Shown here in pieces: positions 24,094-32,728 of a stretch of DNA of 64,000 bases (within the stretch, counting starts at the first letter, position 1; each line of letters opens with the position of its first letter). Both the position numbers and the translations under genes were made by a program. The notes under the pieces are model-generated. The model had not been told where the DNA came from, ran no database searches, and was given only the letters and a program-made list of their open reading frames with translations. Origin of the DNA: Nocardioides sp. (lineage in GTDB: Bacteria > Actinomycetota > Actinomycetes > Propionibacteriales > Nocardioidaceae); NCBI GenBank assembly GCA_002729525.1, contig PBYI01000069.1:1-64000 (forward strand), written 5' to 3'.

Positions 24094-25503
24094 GTGACCG
24101 ACGACCCGAAGCCCTCCACCCGCACAGCCCCCACGGCGACCACGTCGTCGTACTCGATCACGATGCGGCTGCACACCCGGCCCGACAACGCAGTCGTCGG
24201 CGCCGTCGCGACCGCGATCTCGGCGGCAGGTGGCATGGTCACGGCGGTCGACGTGGCGGAGTCCCACGCGCACGAGCTGGTGCTGGACGTGACCTGCTCC
24301 GCCGGGGACGCCGAGCACGCGCAGGAGCTGCGCGCCGCGGTCAGCGAGCTCGAGGGCGTCCGGGTGCACAAGGTCAGCGACCGCACCTTCCTGCTGCACA
24401 TCGGCGGCAAGATCGAGGTCTCGTCGAAGGTCCCGCTGCGCAACCGTGACGACCTGGCGATGGCCTACACGCCCGGCGTCGCCCGGGTCAGCCAGGCGCT
24501 GGCCGACGACCCCGAGGACGTGCCGCGCCTGACGGTGAAGGGCAACTCCGTCGCGGTCGTCACCGACGGCACCGCCGTGCTCGGTCTCGGCGACATCGGC
24601 CCCGGCGCCGCGCTGCCGGTGATGGAGGGCAAGGCGGCGCTCTTCAAGCGCTTCGCGGGCATCGACGCCTGGCCGATCTGCCTGGACACCAAGGACACCG
24701 ACGAGATCGTGCGCGCGGTCGAGCTGATCGCCCCCGGGTTCGGCGGGATCAACCTCGAGGACATCGCCGCGCCCCGGTGCTTCGAGATCGAGCGGCGGTT
24801 GCGCGAGAGCCTCGACATCCCGGTCTTCCACGACGACCAGCACGGCACCGCGACCGTCGTGCTCGCTGCCCTGCGCAACGCCCTGCGGGTCGTCGGAAAG
24901 CAGATCGACGAGGCCAAGGTCGTGGTGTCCGGTGCGGGTGCCGCCGGGTCGGCGATCGTGACGCTGCTGCTCGCCGCGGGCGTGCCCGACGTCATCGTCT
25001 TCGACCGCGAGGGCTGCCTGGTGCCCGACATCGAGGACCTCTCGCCGGCCAAGAAGGAGCTCGCCGAGCGCACGAACCCGCGCAAGGTGACCGGCTCGCT
25101 CCGGGACGGTCTGCGCGGGGCGGACGTCTTCGTCGGCGTCAGTGCCGGCGGGCTGCTCGAGGCCGAGTGGATCCAGGAGATGGCCGACGACGCGGTCGTC
25201 TTCGCGCTGGCCAACCCCACGCCCGAGGTCGACCCGGGCGCCGCCGGCCGGTACGCCGCGGTGGTGGCGAGCGGACGCTCCGACTACCCCAACCAGATCA
25301 ACAACGTGCTGGTCTTCCCGGGCGTGTTCCGCGGTCTGCTCGACGCCCGCGCGAGCGACGTCACGACCGACATGCTGCTGCGCGCCTCGGACGCCCTGGC
25401 GGCCGTCGTGCGCGACGAGGAGCTGAACCCGACGTACATCGTGCCGAGCGTGTTCGACCCGGAGGTCGTCACCGCGGTGGCGTCGGCGATCTCGGGTCGC
25501 TGA
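24094..25503 (+). CDS. NAD-dependent malic enzyme with N-terminal ACT domain
   Basis: A 469-residue protein. GTG 24094 is preferred because GCGGAAGG lies 8 nt upstream; GTG 24085 is the alternative. Residues about 15-95 are an ACT regulatory domain (YSITMRLHTRPDNAVVGAVA). The malic enzyme core follows, with YTPGVARVSQAL, the metal and substrate site (PVFHDDQHGTATVVLAAL) and the nucleotide-binding GAGAAGSAIVTLLLAAGV. It oxidatively decarboxylates malate to pyruvate, linking the TCA cycle to pyruvate and NAD(P)H. The ACT domain suggests allosteric control. It stands alone between the protease terminator and a convergent gene. Confidence 0.93.
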   Translation: MTDDPKPSTRTAPTATTSSYSITMRLHTRPDNAVVGAVATAISAAGGMVTAVDVAESHAHELVLDVTCSAGDAEHAQELRAAVSELEGVRVHKVSDRTFLLHIGGKIEVSSKVPLRNRDDLAMAYTPGVARVSQALADDPEDVPRLTVKGNSVAVVTDGTAVLGLGDIGPGAALPVMEGKAALFKRFAGIDAWPICLDTKDTDEIVRAVELIAPGFGGINLEDIAAPRCFEIERRLRESLDIPVFHDDQHGTATVVLAALRNALRVVGKQIDEAKVVVSGAGAAGSAIVTLLLAAGVPDVIVFDREGCLVPDIEDLSPAKKELAERTNPRKVTGSLRDGLRGADVFVGVSAGGLLEAEWIQEMADDAVVFALANPTPEVDPGAAGRYAAVVASGRSDYPNQINNVLVFPGVFRGLLDARASDVTTDMLLRASDALAAVVRDEELNPTYIVPSVFDPEVVTAVASAISGR

Positions 25504-25547
25504 GCCTCAGGAGTCGTAGGGCACGGGAGGCGGCCGGCTCGCTCAGC

Positions 25548-26189
25548 TCAGCGGTTGCCGCGCTGGACCCGGATGTCCAGCGCCGCCGCGGGGCGGAAGG
25601 TCACGACCTGGTCGAGCGCGGCGTCGCGGCTGCGCTTGGTGGGCGCCAGCACCTCGACGGTGAACGGGTGGTCGGCGTACGCCACCGTCAGCCGGAACCG
25701 GCCGTTCTTCACCTTCTTGTCGCTGCGGTAGACCAGCCGGTCGCCGCCGGCGACGCGCTCGGGGTCGGTGCCGCGGTACTGCTTGGCGACGAACGCCAGG
25801 CCCCGCTGGAGGCTGCTGCGCTCGGTGTAGGTGATCCGCACGCGCTGGCCGTTGACCTCGCGGGTGCAGCGCCACTCGTAGGGGCGGGTGCCGTTGTCGC
25901 GGTCGTAGGTGACCTCGGAGCACAGCCGGCTCTTGGGTGTGAAGCTCGGGAAGACGTGCTTGAGCCCCACCTGGCCGGTGGGCTCGCCGCAGTCGGCGCG
26001 CACCTGCTCCGAGCCGTCCCAGCACACGACCGTCGGGGGCGGGGCCTCGCGGACGGGGCGCTCGGCCCACAGCATCGAGGCGCCGCGGGCACCGGCCCAC
26101 ACGAGCGCCGCGGCCAGCAGCGGCAGCACGACGAGGGTGCGGAGGATCCGGTTGCGTCGTGCGTGGGAGCGGCTGCTCGGGGAAGACAT
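25548..26189 (-). CDS. Membrane-anchored hypothetical protein
   Basis: A 213-residue protein from ATG 26189 (ATG 26201 would add four residues). A basic N-terminus (SRSHARRNRIL) precedes one transmembrane segment (TLVVLPLLAAALVWAGA), so most of the protein is outside. The exported part has four cysteines (VVCWDG, RADCGE, SRLCSE, WRCTRE) that could form two disulfides, followed by a basic beta-rich region. I do not recognise the family; similar single-span proteins are common in Nocardioidaceae. Confidence 0.65.
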   Translation of the reverse strand: MSSPSSRSHARRNRILRTLVVLPLLAAALVWAGARGASMLWAERPVREAPPPTVVCWDGSEQVRADCGEPTGQVGLKHVFPSFTPKSRLCSEVTYDRDNGTRPYEWRCTREVNGQRVRITYTERSSLQRGLAFVAKQYRGTDPERVAGGDRLVYRSDKKVKNGRFRLTVAYADHPFTVEVLAPTKRSRDAALDQVVTFRPAAALDIRVQRGNR

Positions 26190-26410
26190 GGTGGGCACCA
26201 TCTTGCCGCAACAACTCCCGAACCACTCGACGTGCCGCGGTTATCGGCGCATCCTGGGGAGGAACCACCCGCACAGGTGGGTCGCCGCCCGGTCACAGCC
26301 GGGTCCGAGGTCCGCCCGAGCCGTTGTTCACGGGGGACGTACAGCCTGAAATTTGTCCCAGATCCGCCGCCTGTACCCGGTCGTCTCGTGAGTATGCAGA
26401 AATTTTCGGT

Positions 26411-26416
26411 CATACT
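26411..26416 (+). promoter_or_regulatory. -10 box CATACT before the GRAM-like gene
   Basis: CATACT ends 6 nt before ATG 26423. The surrounding 80 bp are unusually AT-rich for this genome and carry GAAATTT twice (26348-26354 and 26399-26405). Confidence 0.45.
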
Positions 26417-26422
26417 GTGGGC

Positions 26423-26803
26423 ATGTCGTACGGAGTGATCGCATCGAAATCGGCGAACATGATGGTCGAGACCATCGCGGGCGCCGGCGGCAATGACAGT
26501 GACGGTGCCCTGGACCGGTTCCAGAGCATCTGGGGCGGGGCCTGGGTGCCCGGTCGGGTGACCCTGACCCGCCTCCACCTCAACTTCATCCCCAACCGCG
26601 CCGGCCGTGGTCTGGCGATGCTCGACCTGAACCTGCGCGACATCCACGTCGTGGAGCTCTCCGGCGGTCGGGTCTCCAAGGTGATGGGCCTGCGCACCGG
26701 CACGCACCTGGTCAACATCCGCGCCCTCGGCATCGGCAACCTCGCCCCCGAGATCGCCCAGCTCGCTGAGGCGGCGCGCAAGACGCCCCAGCGCCGGCGC
26801 TAG
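26423..26803 (+). CDS. GRAM/PH-like domain protein
   Basis: A 126-residue protein starting at ATG 26423. The central part has the order W-x(5)-G-RVTLTRLHLNFIP, then LDLNLRDIHVVELSGGRVSK and TGTHLVNIRAL, which matches the beta-sandwich of GRAM/PH-like domains (a strand with an aromatic turn, then a hydrophobic repeat). A C-terminal helix (EIAQLAEAARKTP) completes the fold. Bacterial GRAM-like proteins are poorly known; lipid or protein binding is only suggested by the fold. Confidence 0.68.
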   Translation: MSYGVIASKSANMMVETIAGAGGNDSDGALDRFQSIWGGAWVPGRVTLTRLHLNFIPNRAGRGLAMLDLNLRDIHVVELSGGRVSKVMGLRTGTHLVNIRALGIGNLAPEIAQLAEAARKTPQRRR

Positions 26804-26826
26804 TCGCCACCCCACTCCTGCGGCAC

Positions 26827-26861
26827 ACGACGCCGGGACCCCGACGGGGCCCCGGCGTCGT
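26827..26861 (+). terminator. Terminator between GRAM-like gene and alkB
   Basis: CGACGCCGGG (26828-26837) pairs with CCCGGCGTCG (26851-26860), with an inner CCCCG/CGGGG stem. It insulates the alkane operon from upstream transcription. Confidence 0.78.
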
Positions 26862-26891
26862 CGCATTTCAGGTCGCTCGCCTCGGACACCC

Positions 26892-26930
26892 TTGCCACGA
26901 CGGTTTACATATTCTATGGTCTTGTAAACC
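26892..26930 (+). promoter_or_regulatory. alkB promoter with TetR-type operator
   Basis: TTGCCA (26892-26897) and TATGGT (26915-26920) are 17 bp apart. The inverted repeat GGTTTAC (26902-26908) / GTAAACC (26924-26930), 29 bp in all, covers the -10 region and the expected start point. A TetR-family gene lies directly downstream of alkB, so repression through this palindrome is likely. Confidence 0.62.
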
Positions 26931-26969
26931 CCGTGGCGTGACGCGCGCCACTCCGGCAAGGAGGCCGCC

Positions 26970-28448
26970 ATGTCCGACCAGCTCCCGCAGGCGTCGGCCG
27001 AGCAGGTGCCGCACAGCACGGTGCCCCAGGGCTCGACCGACACCTGGAAGGACAAGAAGCGCTACCTGTGGCTCATCGGCCTGGTGGTCCCGTCGCTGGC
27101 GTTCGTCGCCTTCGGCATGTGGGCCGCGACCGGCTGGGGCGTCTGGTTCTGGATCGGCCCGATCGTCATCCTCGCGATCGTTCCGGCCATCGACCTGGTC
27201 GCCGGGCTCGACCGCTCCAACCCGCCCGACGACGCGATCGAGGCACTGGAGAAGGACAGGTACTACCGCTGGATCACCTACGCGTTCCTGCCGATCCAGT
27301 ACGTCGGCTTCGTGGCGGCGATGTACGTCATCGCCGAGGGCGCGCCCTTCGGTCCCGGCGAGCTGAGCGTCGTCGACAAGATCGGCCTGGCGCTCTCGAT
27401 CGGTTGCATCGGCGGCATCGGCATCAACACCGCGCACGAGCTCGGCCACAAGCGCGAGGCCAACGAGCGCTGGCTGAGCAAGATCGCCCTGGCGCAGTCG
27501 TTCTACGGGCACTTCTACATCGAGCACAACCGCGGTCACCACGTCCGCGTCGCGACCCCGGAGGACCCCGCGTCCAGCCGGCTCGGGGAGTCGTTCTACG
27601 CGTTCTGGCCGCGCACCGTCCTCGGCTCGCTGCGCAGTGCCTGGGGGCTGGAGAAGAAGCGGTACGCCCGCAAGGACACCCACCCGTTCCACCCCGGCAA
27701 CGACGTGCTCAACGCGTGGGTCATGTCGGCGGTCCTGTGGGGCGCGCTCATCGTGTGGCTGGGCCCGGTCGTCATCCCGTTCCTGCTCCTGCAGGCCGTC
27801 GTCGGCTTCTCGCTGCTCGAGGTCGTCAACTACATGGAGCACTACGGGATGCTGCGCCAGAAGGTCGGCACCGGCGACCGGCAGCGCTACGAGCGCGTCG
27901 ACCCGACGCACTCCTGGAACTCCAACAACATCGCGACCAACGTGCTGCTCTACCACCTGCAGCGGCACAGCGACCACCACGCCAACCCGACCCGTCGCTA
28001 CCAGACTCTGCGCGACTTCGAGGAGAGCCCCGTCCTCCCCACCGGGTACGCCGGCATGATCGTGCTCGCGCTCTTCCCGCCGGTCTGGCGACGCGTGATG
28101 GACCGCCGGGTGGTCGCCCACTTCGGTGGCGACGTCAACCGCGCCAACATCCACCCGCCGAAGCGCGAGAAGGTCCTGGCCCGGTACGCCGCCGCGGCGC
28201 CCGCCGCCACGACCACCCAGGAGACGGCCGCCACCACGGCGCCGGCCGGTGGCGCGCACGCGGCGGAGGTGCTCGCCGCCCGCTGCCCGGGATGCGGCTA
28301 CACCTACGAGGTCGCGGCCGGCAACGAGCTCGAGGGCTTCGCCGCCGGCACCGCCTGGGACGACGTGCCCGACGACTGGTGCTGCCCCGACTGCGGGGTC
28401 CGCGAGAAGGTCGACTTCGTCCCCGTCGAGCCGGCCTCCCTGGGCTGA
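26970..28448 (+). CDS. alkB: Alkane 1-monooxygenase fused to rubredoxin
   Basis: A 492-residue membrane enzyme. Four or more hydrophobic segments and the AlkB histidine boxes are present: HELGHK (156-161), HNRGHH (186-191), NYMEHYG and LQRHSDHH; these hold the di-iron centre. After an Ala/Thr-rich linker, the last 55 residues form a rubredoxin (CPGCGYTYE, then CCPDCGV) that passes electrons to AlkB. It hydroxylates the terminal carbon of n-alkanes, the first step of growth on hydrocarbons. Such fusions are known in several actinobacteria. AAGGAGG lies 6-7 nt before ATG 26970. No separate rubredoxin reductase gene is nearby. Confidence 0.94.
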   Translation: MSDQLPQASAEQVPHSTVPQGSTDTWKDKKRYLWLIGLVVPSLAFVAFGMWAATGWGVWFWIGPIVILAIVPAIDLVAGLDRSNPPDDAIEALEKDRYYRWITYAFLPIQYVGFVAAMYVIAEGAPFGPGELSVVDKIGLALSIGCIGGIGINTAHELGHKREANERWLSKIALAQSFYGHFYIEHNRGHHVRVATPEDPASSRLGESFYAFWPRTVLGSLRSAWGLEKKRYARKDTHPFHPGNDVLNAWVMSAVLWGALIVWLGPVVIPFLLLQAVVGFSLLEVVNYMEHYGMLRQKVGTGDRQRYERVDPTHSWNSNNIATNVLLYHLQRHSDHHANPTRRYQTLRDFEESPVLPTGYAGMIVLALFPPVWRRVMDRRVVAHFGGDVNRANIHPPKREKVLARYAAAAPAATTTQETAATTAPAGGAHAAEVLAARCPGCGYTYEVAAGNELEGFAAGTAWDDVPDDWCCPDCGVREKVDFVPVEPASLG

Positions 28449-28504
28449 CGCTGCGCCGTCGAGCCCGGGATTTCCCTCCCCCCGGGGTCATCGGTCCACC
28501 CCCC

Positions 28505-28510
28505 TAGAAT
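28505..28510 (+). promoter_or_regulatory. -10 box TAGAAT before the TetR gene
   Basis: TAGAAT ends 6 nt before GTG 28517, so the regulator can be transcribed on its own from a leaderless promoter in addition to read-through from alkB. Confidence 0.48.
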
Positions 28511-28516
28511 GGACCG

Positions 28517-29092
28517 GTGACCTCGGGGACCGTCAGCCGCACGATGCGGGACCGGGTGGTGGACGCCGCCATCCGCGTCACCACCGAGCGCGGTTGGGCG
28601 AAGGTCACGATGTCGCGGCTCGCCGACGACGTCGGCGTGAGCCGGCAGACCGTCTACAACGAGGTCGGCAGCAAGAACGACCTCGCCGAGGCGATGGTCG
28701 AGCGCGAGCTGGCCCGCTTCCTGTCGGTCGTCGTCGAGGCGTTCGACGCCCACCCCGACGACCTCGTCGCCGCGATCCGCACCTCCACCCGCGGGGTGCT
28801 CGAGCACGCGCACGACAACCGACTGCTGCACGCCGTCGTGTCGGCCACGCACGGTGCCGACACCGAGCTGCTCCCGCTGCTGACGACCAACTCCGAGGCG
28901 CTGCTCTCGACCGCCAAGGCGGTGCTCGTGGAGCGGGTGACGACGCACGACCTCGACCTGCCCGACGACCGCCGCGACGCCGTCGTCGACACCGTCGTGC
29001 GGGTGGTGCTCAGCCACGTGATGCAGCCCAGCGCCGACCCGGTCGCCACGGCCGACGACGTCGCCTGGATCGCGGCGCGCGTCCTGCGCTGA
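28517..29092 (+). CDS. TetR-family regulator of the alkane operon
   Basis: A 191-residue TetR/AcrR protein. Residues 10-60 are the helix-turn-helix (RVVDAAIRVTTERGWAKVTM, then SRLADDVGVSRQTVYNEVGS), and the rest is an all-helical ligand domain. It follows alkB by 68 bp, the position of AlkX/AlkU-type repressors in Dietzia and Rhodococcus alkane loci, which respond to fatty-acid products. The inverted repeat in the alkB promoter is its likely site. The ligand is not known from the sequence. Confidence 0.88.
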   Translation: MTSGTVSRTMRDRVVDAAIRVTTERGWAKVTMSRLADDVGVSRQTVYNEVGSKNDLAEAMVERELARFLSVVVEAFDAHPDDLVAAIRTSTRGVLEHAHDNRLLHAVVSATHGADTELLPLLTTNSEALLSTAKAVLVERVTTHDLDLPDDRRDAVVDTVVRVVLSHVMQPSADPVATADDVAWIAARVLR

Positions 29093-29113
29093 GCCGGTCG
29101 TCCCGCGGGCGCG

Positions 29114-30007
29114 TCAGGCGGCGCGCTCGTCGGCGAGCTCGACCGCCCGCCGGAAGGCGTCGACGACGTACGCCGGCACCGGCAGGCCGTCCTCGCGTGC
29201 CCACAGCAGCTCGCGCTCGACGCGGGTGACCTCGGCGGCGAACTCCTCGATGCCGTCCCGGAGACCGAGTGCGTCGACCACCTCGCCGAAGTCGGCGTGC
29301 TGCTCGTCGTTGTTCACCCCGACCGGGCCGTAGGAGATCGTGCGCATCCGACGCACCATCCACTGCTGCCACGGGGCGAGCTGGGCCCACAGGCCGCGCG
29401 CGGAGAGCTGGTAGAAGGCGAAGTGACCCGGCTCCTGGCGGCGGATCGGCGCCACCACCGTGCGGGCGACCGCGTCCTCGCCGAGGTCGAGCAGACCGGA
29501 GTGCAGCGCGTTGTAGGCCAGCACCGCGGAGCGCTCGGTCGACATGCCGGTGAGGTAGTAGAGCATCCGGCAGACGTCCTGGAACGACCCGAGATGCGCC
29601 AGCCCGCCCAGCACCTTCAGCTTGACCCCGACCGAGTCGGTGTCGGTGACCGCCGGCGCGCGTCCGATCTCGGTCTGCAGGGTGTCGAGGATGATCCCGT
29701 GCCGGATCTCCTGCGGCTGCCAGACGTCGGCGTAGAAGTGCCGGTCGACCTCGGGCGGGTCGGGCAGCAGGGTCAGCAGCTCCAGCACGTTGCGGTCGAC
29801 CTCGAGCTCGACGCGCGCCATGTAGTCGAGGACGCCGCCGAAGCGGGCGTCGAGTAGCGCTGCGTCCTGGACGGTGTAGTCGACGGAGTCGAGCTCGATC
29901 GGCGGGTGCTGCTCGCCGAGCCGGTCGACGTGCTCGCGCAGGCGTGCGTCGACGTCGGTCGGGGCGGCGCCGGCTCGGCGGCGCGGGGAGGTCGGTTCGA
30001 TCGTCAT
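29114..30007 (-). CDS. Ferritin-like diiron protein (desaturase-like)
   Basis: A 297-residue mostly helical protein from ATG 30007. Two motifs fit a diiron four-helix bundle: QPQEIRHGIILD (ExxRH) and RRQEPGHFAFYQL (ExxH). Helices ARVELEVDRNVLELL and EFAAEVTRVERELLWA may give the other ligands. Homologues in actinobacteria carry inconsistent names, including a misleading LepA label; a relation to acyl-ACP desaturases or R2-like oxidases is more plausible. It is convergent with the alkane regulator, so a role in fatty-acid modification would fit, but this is inference. Confidence 0.68.
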   Translation of the reverse strand: MTIEPTSPRRRAGAAPTDVDARLREHVDRLGEQHPPIELDSVDYTVQDAALLDARFGGVLDYMARVELEVDRNVLELLTLLPDPPEVDRHFYADVWQPQEIRHGIILDTLQTEIGRAPAVTDTDSVGVKLKVLGGLAHLGSFQDVCRMLYYLTGMSTERSAVLAYNALHSGLLDLGEDAVARTVVAPIRRQEPGHFAFYQLSARGLWAQLAPWQQWMVRRMRTISYGPVGVNNDEQHADFGEVVDALGLRDGIEEFAAEVTRVERELLWAREDGLPVPAYVVDAFRRAVELADERAA

Positions 30008-30120
30008 GGCTCACGTGGTTCGGAGTCGTGGCCCGGGCGGTTCGGGCCGGCCCCCACATCTTCCCGCACGCCCCTCCCGGTGAGGAGCGCCGGGTTACCC
30101 TGGTCACAGGGAGGGTGCGA

Positions 30121-31401
30121 GTGGACGCGACGAGGCGTGCGCGGGCCGCGCTCGGGCTGGCGGCTCTGCTGCTGCCCGCGGCGCTGCTGTCTGCCTGCGC
30201 CGACGACGCCGTCCCGAGCGCGGGCGACCCGGCTCCGTCGGACGCGACCTCCTCGACCGCCGACAAGCCCTCGGGATCCGCGACCACCGGCAGCGACACC
30301 GCCACCCCCGAGGACGCCGGCGAGGCGGAGCCCGACCTCAGCGACACCGTCGAGTACGCCGTCGACCCGCCCGGACCGCGCAGCGGCGCCCTGGTGCCGG
30401 CCGACCTGCTGGTGCAGGACGCCGACGAGGTGCCGCAGGCGACCGTCCGCGCGCTGCGCGACGTGGCCGGCGTACGCACCGTGTCGCGGCTGTCGCTCGG
30501 CCAGGTGTCGCTGGAGAACAAGGTCTACACGATCGCCGCGGTCGACCCCGGCGAGTACCGCCGCTTCACCGAGCTGGCCAGCGCCGAGCTCCAGGACCAG
30601 TGGGACCGCGTCGCCGGCGGCGAGCTCGCCGTCGACCCCGACGTCCGCAAGAAGCTCCCCGTCTCGAAGGCCGGCTGGCTCAAGCTCGGCGTCGACGAGA
30701 CCCGCACCCGCGTGCACGTCGGCGCCTACGCGCCGCAGGTCGAGGGCATCGACCTCGTCGTCAACGAGAAGGTCGGCGCGGCGCTCGGCCTCACGATGCA
30801 CAACGCCGTCATCGTCTCCGCCGGCCGCCGCGACCCGGCCTCGCTGCGCGAGCCGATCGAGTCCGTCATCGGCGACCGCCCCGCCGTGCAGGCGCTCGAC
30901 GCCGTCGCCCGCTACGGCCTCGACCCCGACGCCGTGCAGAACGTCGTGCTCGTCGGCTCGCGGGCCGAGGCGGTCGGGGTCTTCCGGTTCACGCCGATCG
31001 GGGGCGGCCGGGTGCAGCCGGAGGCCTCGTGGGTCTCGGCCCACATCGCCACCGAGACGATGCCGATCATCGGCCGGATGACCTGCAACAAGGCCGTCTT
31101 CCCTCAGCTGCGCGCCGCGCTGGAGGAGATCGTGCTCGCCGGGCTGTCGTCGAAGATCCACCCCGGCGAGTACGCCGGCTGCTACTACCCGCGCTTCATC
31201 GCCGGCACCACGACGCTCTCCAACCACTCCTTCGGCCTCGCCTTCGACATCAACGTGCCGGGCAACGGCCGCGGCACCGTCGGCGAGATCGACCGCAAGG
31301 TCGTGGCGATCTTCAAGAAGTGGGGCTTCGGCTGGGGCGGCGACTGGAGCTACACCGACCCGATGCACTTCGAGCTCGACACGATCGTCCGCCCGGGCTG
31401 A
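30121..31401 (+). CDS. Lipoprotein with M15 (VanY-like) peptidase domain
   Basis: A 426-residue lipoprotein. GTG 30121 has GGGAGGG 6 nt upstream. The signal ends in the lipobox LLSAC with Cys26 as lipid anchor, followed by a Ser/Thr/Asp-rich spacer. The C-terminal 120 residues match M15 D-Ala-D-Ala carboxypeptidases: NHSFGLAFDINVPGN (SxHxxGxAxD zinc ligands) and DPMHFEL. It would trim peptidoglycan stem peptides outside the membrane. The middle 250 residues are not recognised and may be a regulatory or binding domain. Confidence 0.82.
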   Translation: MDATRRARAALGLAALLLPAALLSACADDAVPSAGDPAPSDATSSTADKPSGSATTGSDTATPEDAGEAEPDLSDTVEYAVDPPGPRSGALVPADLLVQDADEVPQATVRALRDVAGVRTVSRLSLGQVSLENKVYTIAAVDPGEYRRFTELASAELQDQWDRVAGGELAVDPDVRKKLPVSKAGWLKLGVDETRTRVHVGAYAPQVEGIDLVVNEKVGAALGLTMHNAVIVSAGRRDPASLREPIESVIGDRPAVQALDAVARYGLDPDAVQNVVLVGSRAEAVGVFRFTPIGGGRVQPEASWVSAHIATETMPIIGRMTCNKAVFPQLRAALEEIVLAGLSSKIHPGEYAGCYYPRFIAGTTTLSNHSFGLAFDINVPGNGRGTVGEIDRKVVAIFKKWGFGWGGDWSYTDPMHFELDTIVRPG

Positions 31402-31428
31402 GTCCCTCGCCGACGGCAGCGCCGCGGC

Positions 31429-31806
31429 TCAGAGCCGGCAGGCGGCGGTCGATCCCGGCAACCGGTGCCGGTTGCGCGCGACGAGCGCGTAGACGAGGTC
31501 GGCCAGCGGCCGCAGCACCCGCAGCGAGCCGATCCTGGCCAACCACGACCACGGCGCCCCGCAGGTGGCCAGGGACGCGAGCACCGCGCCGGCGCCCTGC
31601 TCGGCGACCCGTCCGTCGGCGTCGAGCCAGTAGGCCCGCGCCCGCACGTCGTCCTCGGTGAGGCCGAGCGCCGCGAGGTCGCTGCGCTGCCAGGACACGA
31701 CGCCGGCGGTGCCGTGCCGGTCGAGCCAGTCGGCGCACACCGAGCAGAAGCCGCAGTCGCCGTCGTACACGACGGTGCCGGGGCTGGTGGCGCGCGCGGT
31801 GGCCAT
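31429..31806 (-). CDS. DCC-family thiol-disulfide oxidoreductase (DUF393)
   Basis: A 125-residue protein with the family motif YDGDCGFCSVCADWLDR near the N-terminus; the CGFC pair is the presumed redox site. The rest (SLATCGAPWSWLARIGSLRV, then LVYALVARNRHRLPG) follows the usual DCC pattern ending in a basic RNRHR stretch. Physiological role unknown; thioredoxin-like electron transfer is assumed from the motif. It lies 10 nt downstream of the alpha/beta hydrolase gene on the same strand, so they probably share a transcript. Confidence 0.9.
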   Translation of the reverse strand: MATARATSPGTVVYDGDCGFCSVCADWLDRHGTAGVVSWQRSDLAALGLTEDDVRARAYWLDADGRVAEQGAGAVLASLATCGAPWSWLARIGSLRVLRPLADLVYALVARNRHRLPGSTAACRL

Positions 31807-31816
31807 GGTGCCGACG

Positions 31817-32671
31817 CTACTGCGGGCCGCGCAGCGCGGCGGCCACCCGCCGGGCGACCTCGGCCATCGTCGTCCGCGCGCGCACCGGGTCCTCGGTGAG
31901 GAAGTAGTGGTCGGTACGGGGCGTGACGTCGTGCCAGACGTCGACCCCCGCCTCGCGCAGGCGGACGGCGTAGGCGTCGCCGTCGGCGCGCAGCGTGTCC
32001 CGCTCGGCCGTCATCACCAGCGCGGGCGGCAGCCCGGTCAGGTCGGGCGCGCGCAGCGGCGAGGCGTACGGCTCGGCCCGGGTCGCTGCGTCCGGGAAGT
32101 AGACGCGGCGCACCAGCCCGCGCAGGCCGGGCGAGATCATCCCGTTGCCGGCGGCGTCCTCCACCAGGTCCAGGGCCGGTACGCCGAGCACCTGCAGCCG
32201 CGGCGCGAAGGACCCCAGATCGCGGGCCTGCAGGCAGACCGCGGCCGCCATCCCGCCGCCGGAGGAGAACCCGCCGACGCTCACCGGACCCTCGTCGGCG
32301 ACGGCCGCCGCAACGTCGTGCGCCTGGTGCTGGGCGACCGGGTAGGCGACGTACGGGCCGGTCCGGAAGTCGACGTTGAGCACCCGCACGCCCGCCGTCG
32401 CGGCGAGGTAGCGGCACCACCAGTCGTCCATGCCCGGGTGCCGCATCAGCCAGGCGCCGCCGTGCAGGTGCACGTGGACCGGCCCCTCGCCGGCCGTCGC
32501 ACCCTCCGGCACGTACTCGTACGCCGCCACCCGTCCGTGGCGGGTGTCGAACCGGCGTCGACGCGGGTCGGGAAGGTCGGAGCCGGCGAACCGCAGCTCC
32601 TCGCCGTAGCGCACGGTCCAGCGCGCGGTGGCGTGCATCAGGGTGGCCGAGAGCCGGTCGGTGAGTCGCAT
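31817..32671 (-). CDS. Alpha/beta hydrolase of the HSL (esterase) group
   Basis: A 284-residue esterase/lipase. The oxyanion motif is HLHGGAWLM, the nucleophile elbow GGFSSGGGMAA (Ser), followed by MTAERDTLRADG (Asp) and RTDHYFLTED (His), completing the Ser-Asp-His triad. HGGAW-type enzymes hydrolyse short-chain esters of varied substrates. It is divergent from a quinone oxidoreductase gene with only 57 bp between the starts, in which the TAGTGT box serves the plus-strand gene. Confidence 0.86.
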   Translation of the reverse strand: MRLTDRLSATLMHATARWTVRYGEELRFAGSDLPDPRRRRFDTRHGRVAAYEYVPEGATAGEGPVHVHLHGGAWLMRHPGMDDWWCRYLAATAGVRVLNVDFRTGPYVAYPVAQHQAHDVAAAVADEGPVSVGGFSSGGGMAAAVCLQARDLGSFAPRLQVLGVPALDLVEDAAGNGMISPGLRGLVRRVYFPDAATRAEPYASPLRAPDLTGLPPALVMTAERDTLRADGDAYAVRLREAGVDVWHDVTPRTDHYFLTEDPVRARTTMAEVARRVAAALRGPQ

Positions 32672-32715
32672 GGTCGTTGTTCGGAGCAGCCGTTCCAGTC
32701 AGATGCCTTACTGCG

Positions 32716-32721
32716 TAGTGT
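32716..32721 (+). promoter_or_regulatory. -10 box TAGTGT before the quinone oxidoreductase gene
   Basis: TAGTGT ends 7 nt before ATG 32729; no ribosome-binding site is present. Confidence 0.45.
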
Positions 32722-32728
32722 CCGTCAC

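Noticed and set aside
30004-31368. Minus-strand frame opposite the M15 lipoprotein
   Set aside because: Shadow frame; the plus strand has the lipobox and zinc ligands.
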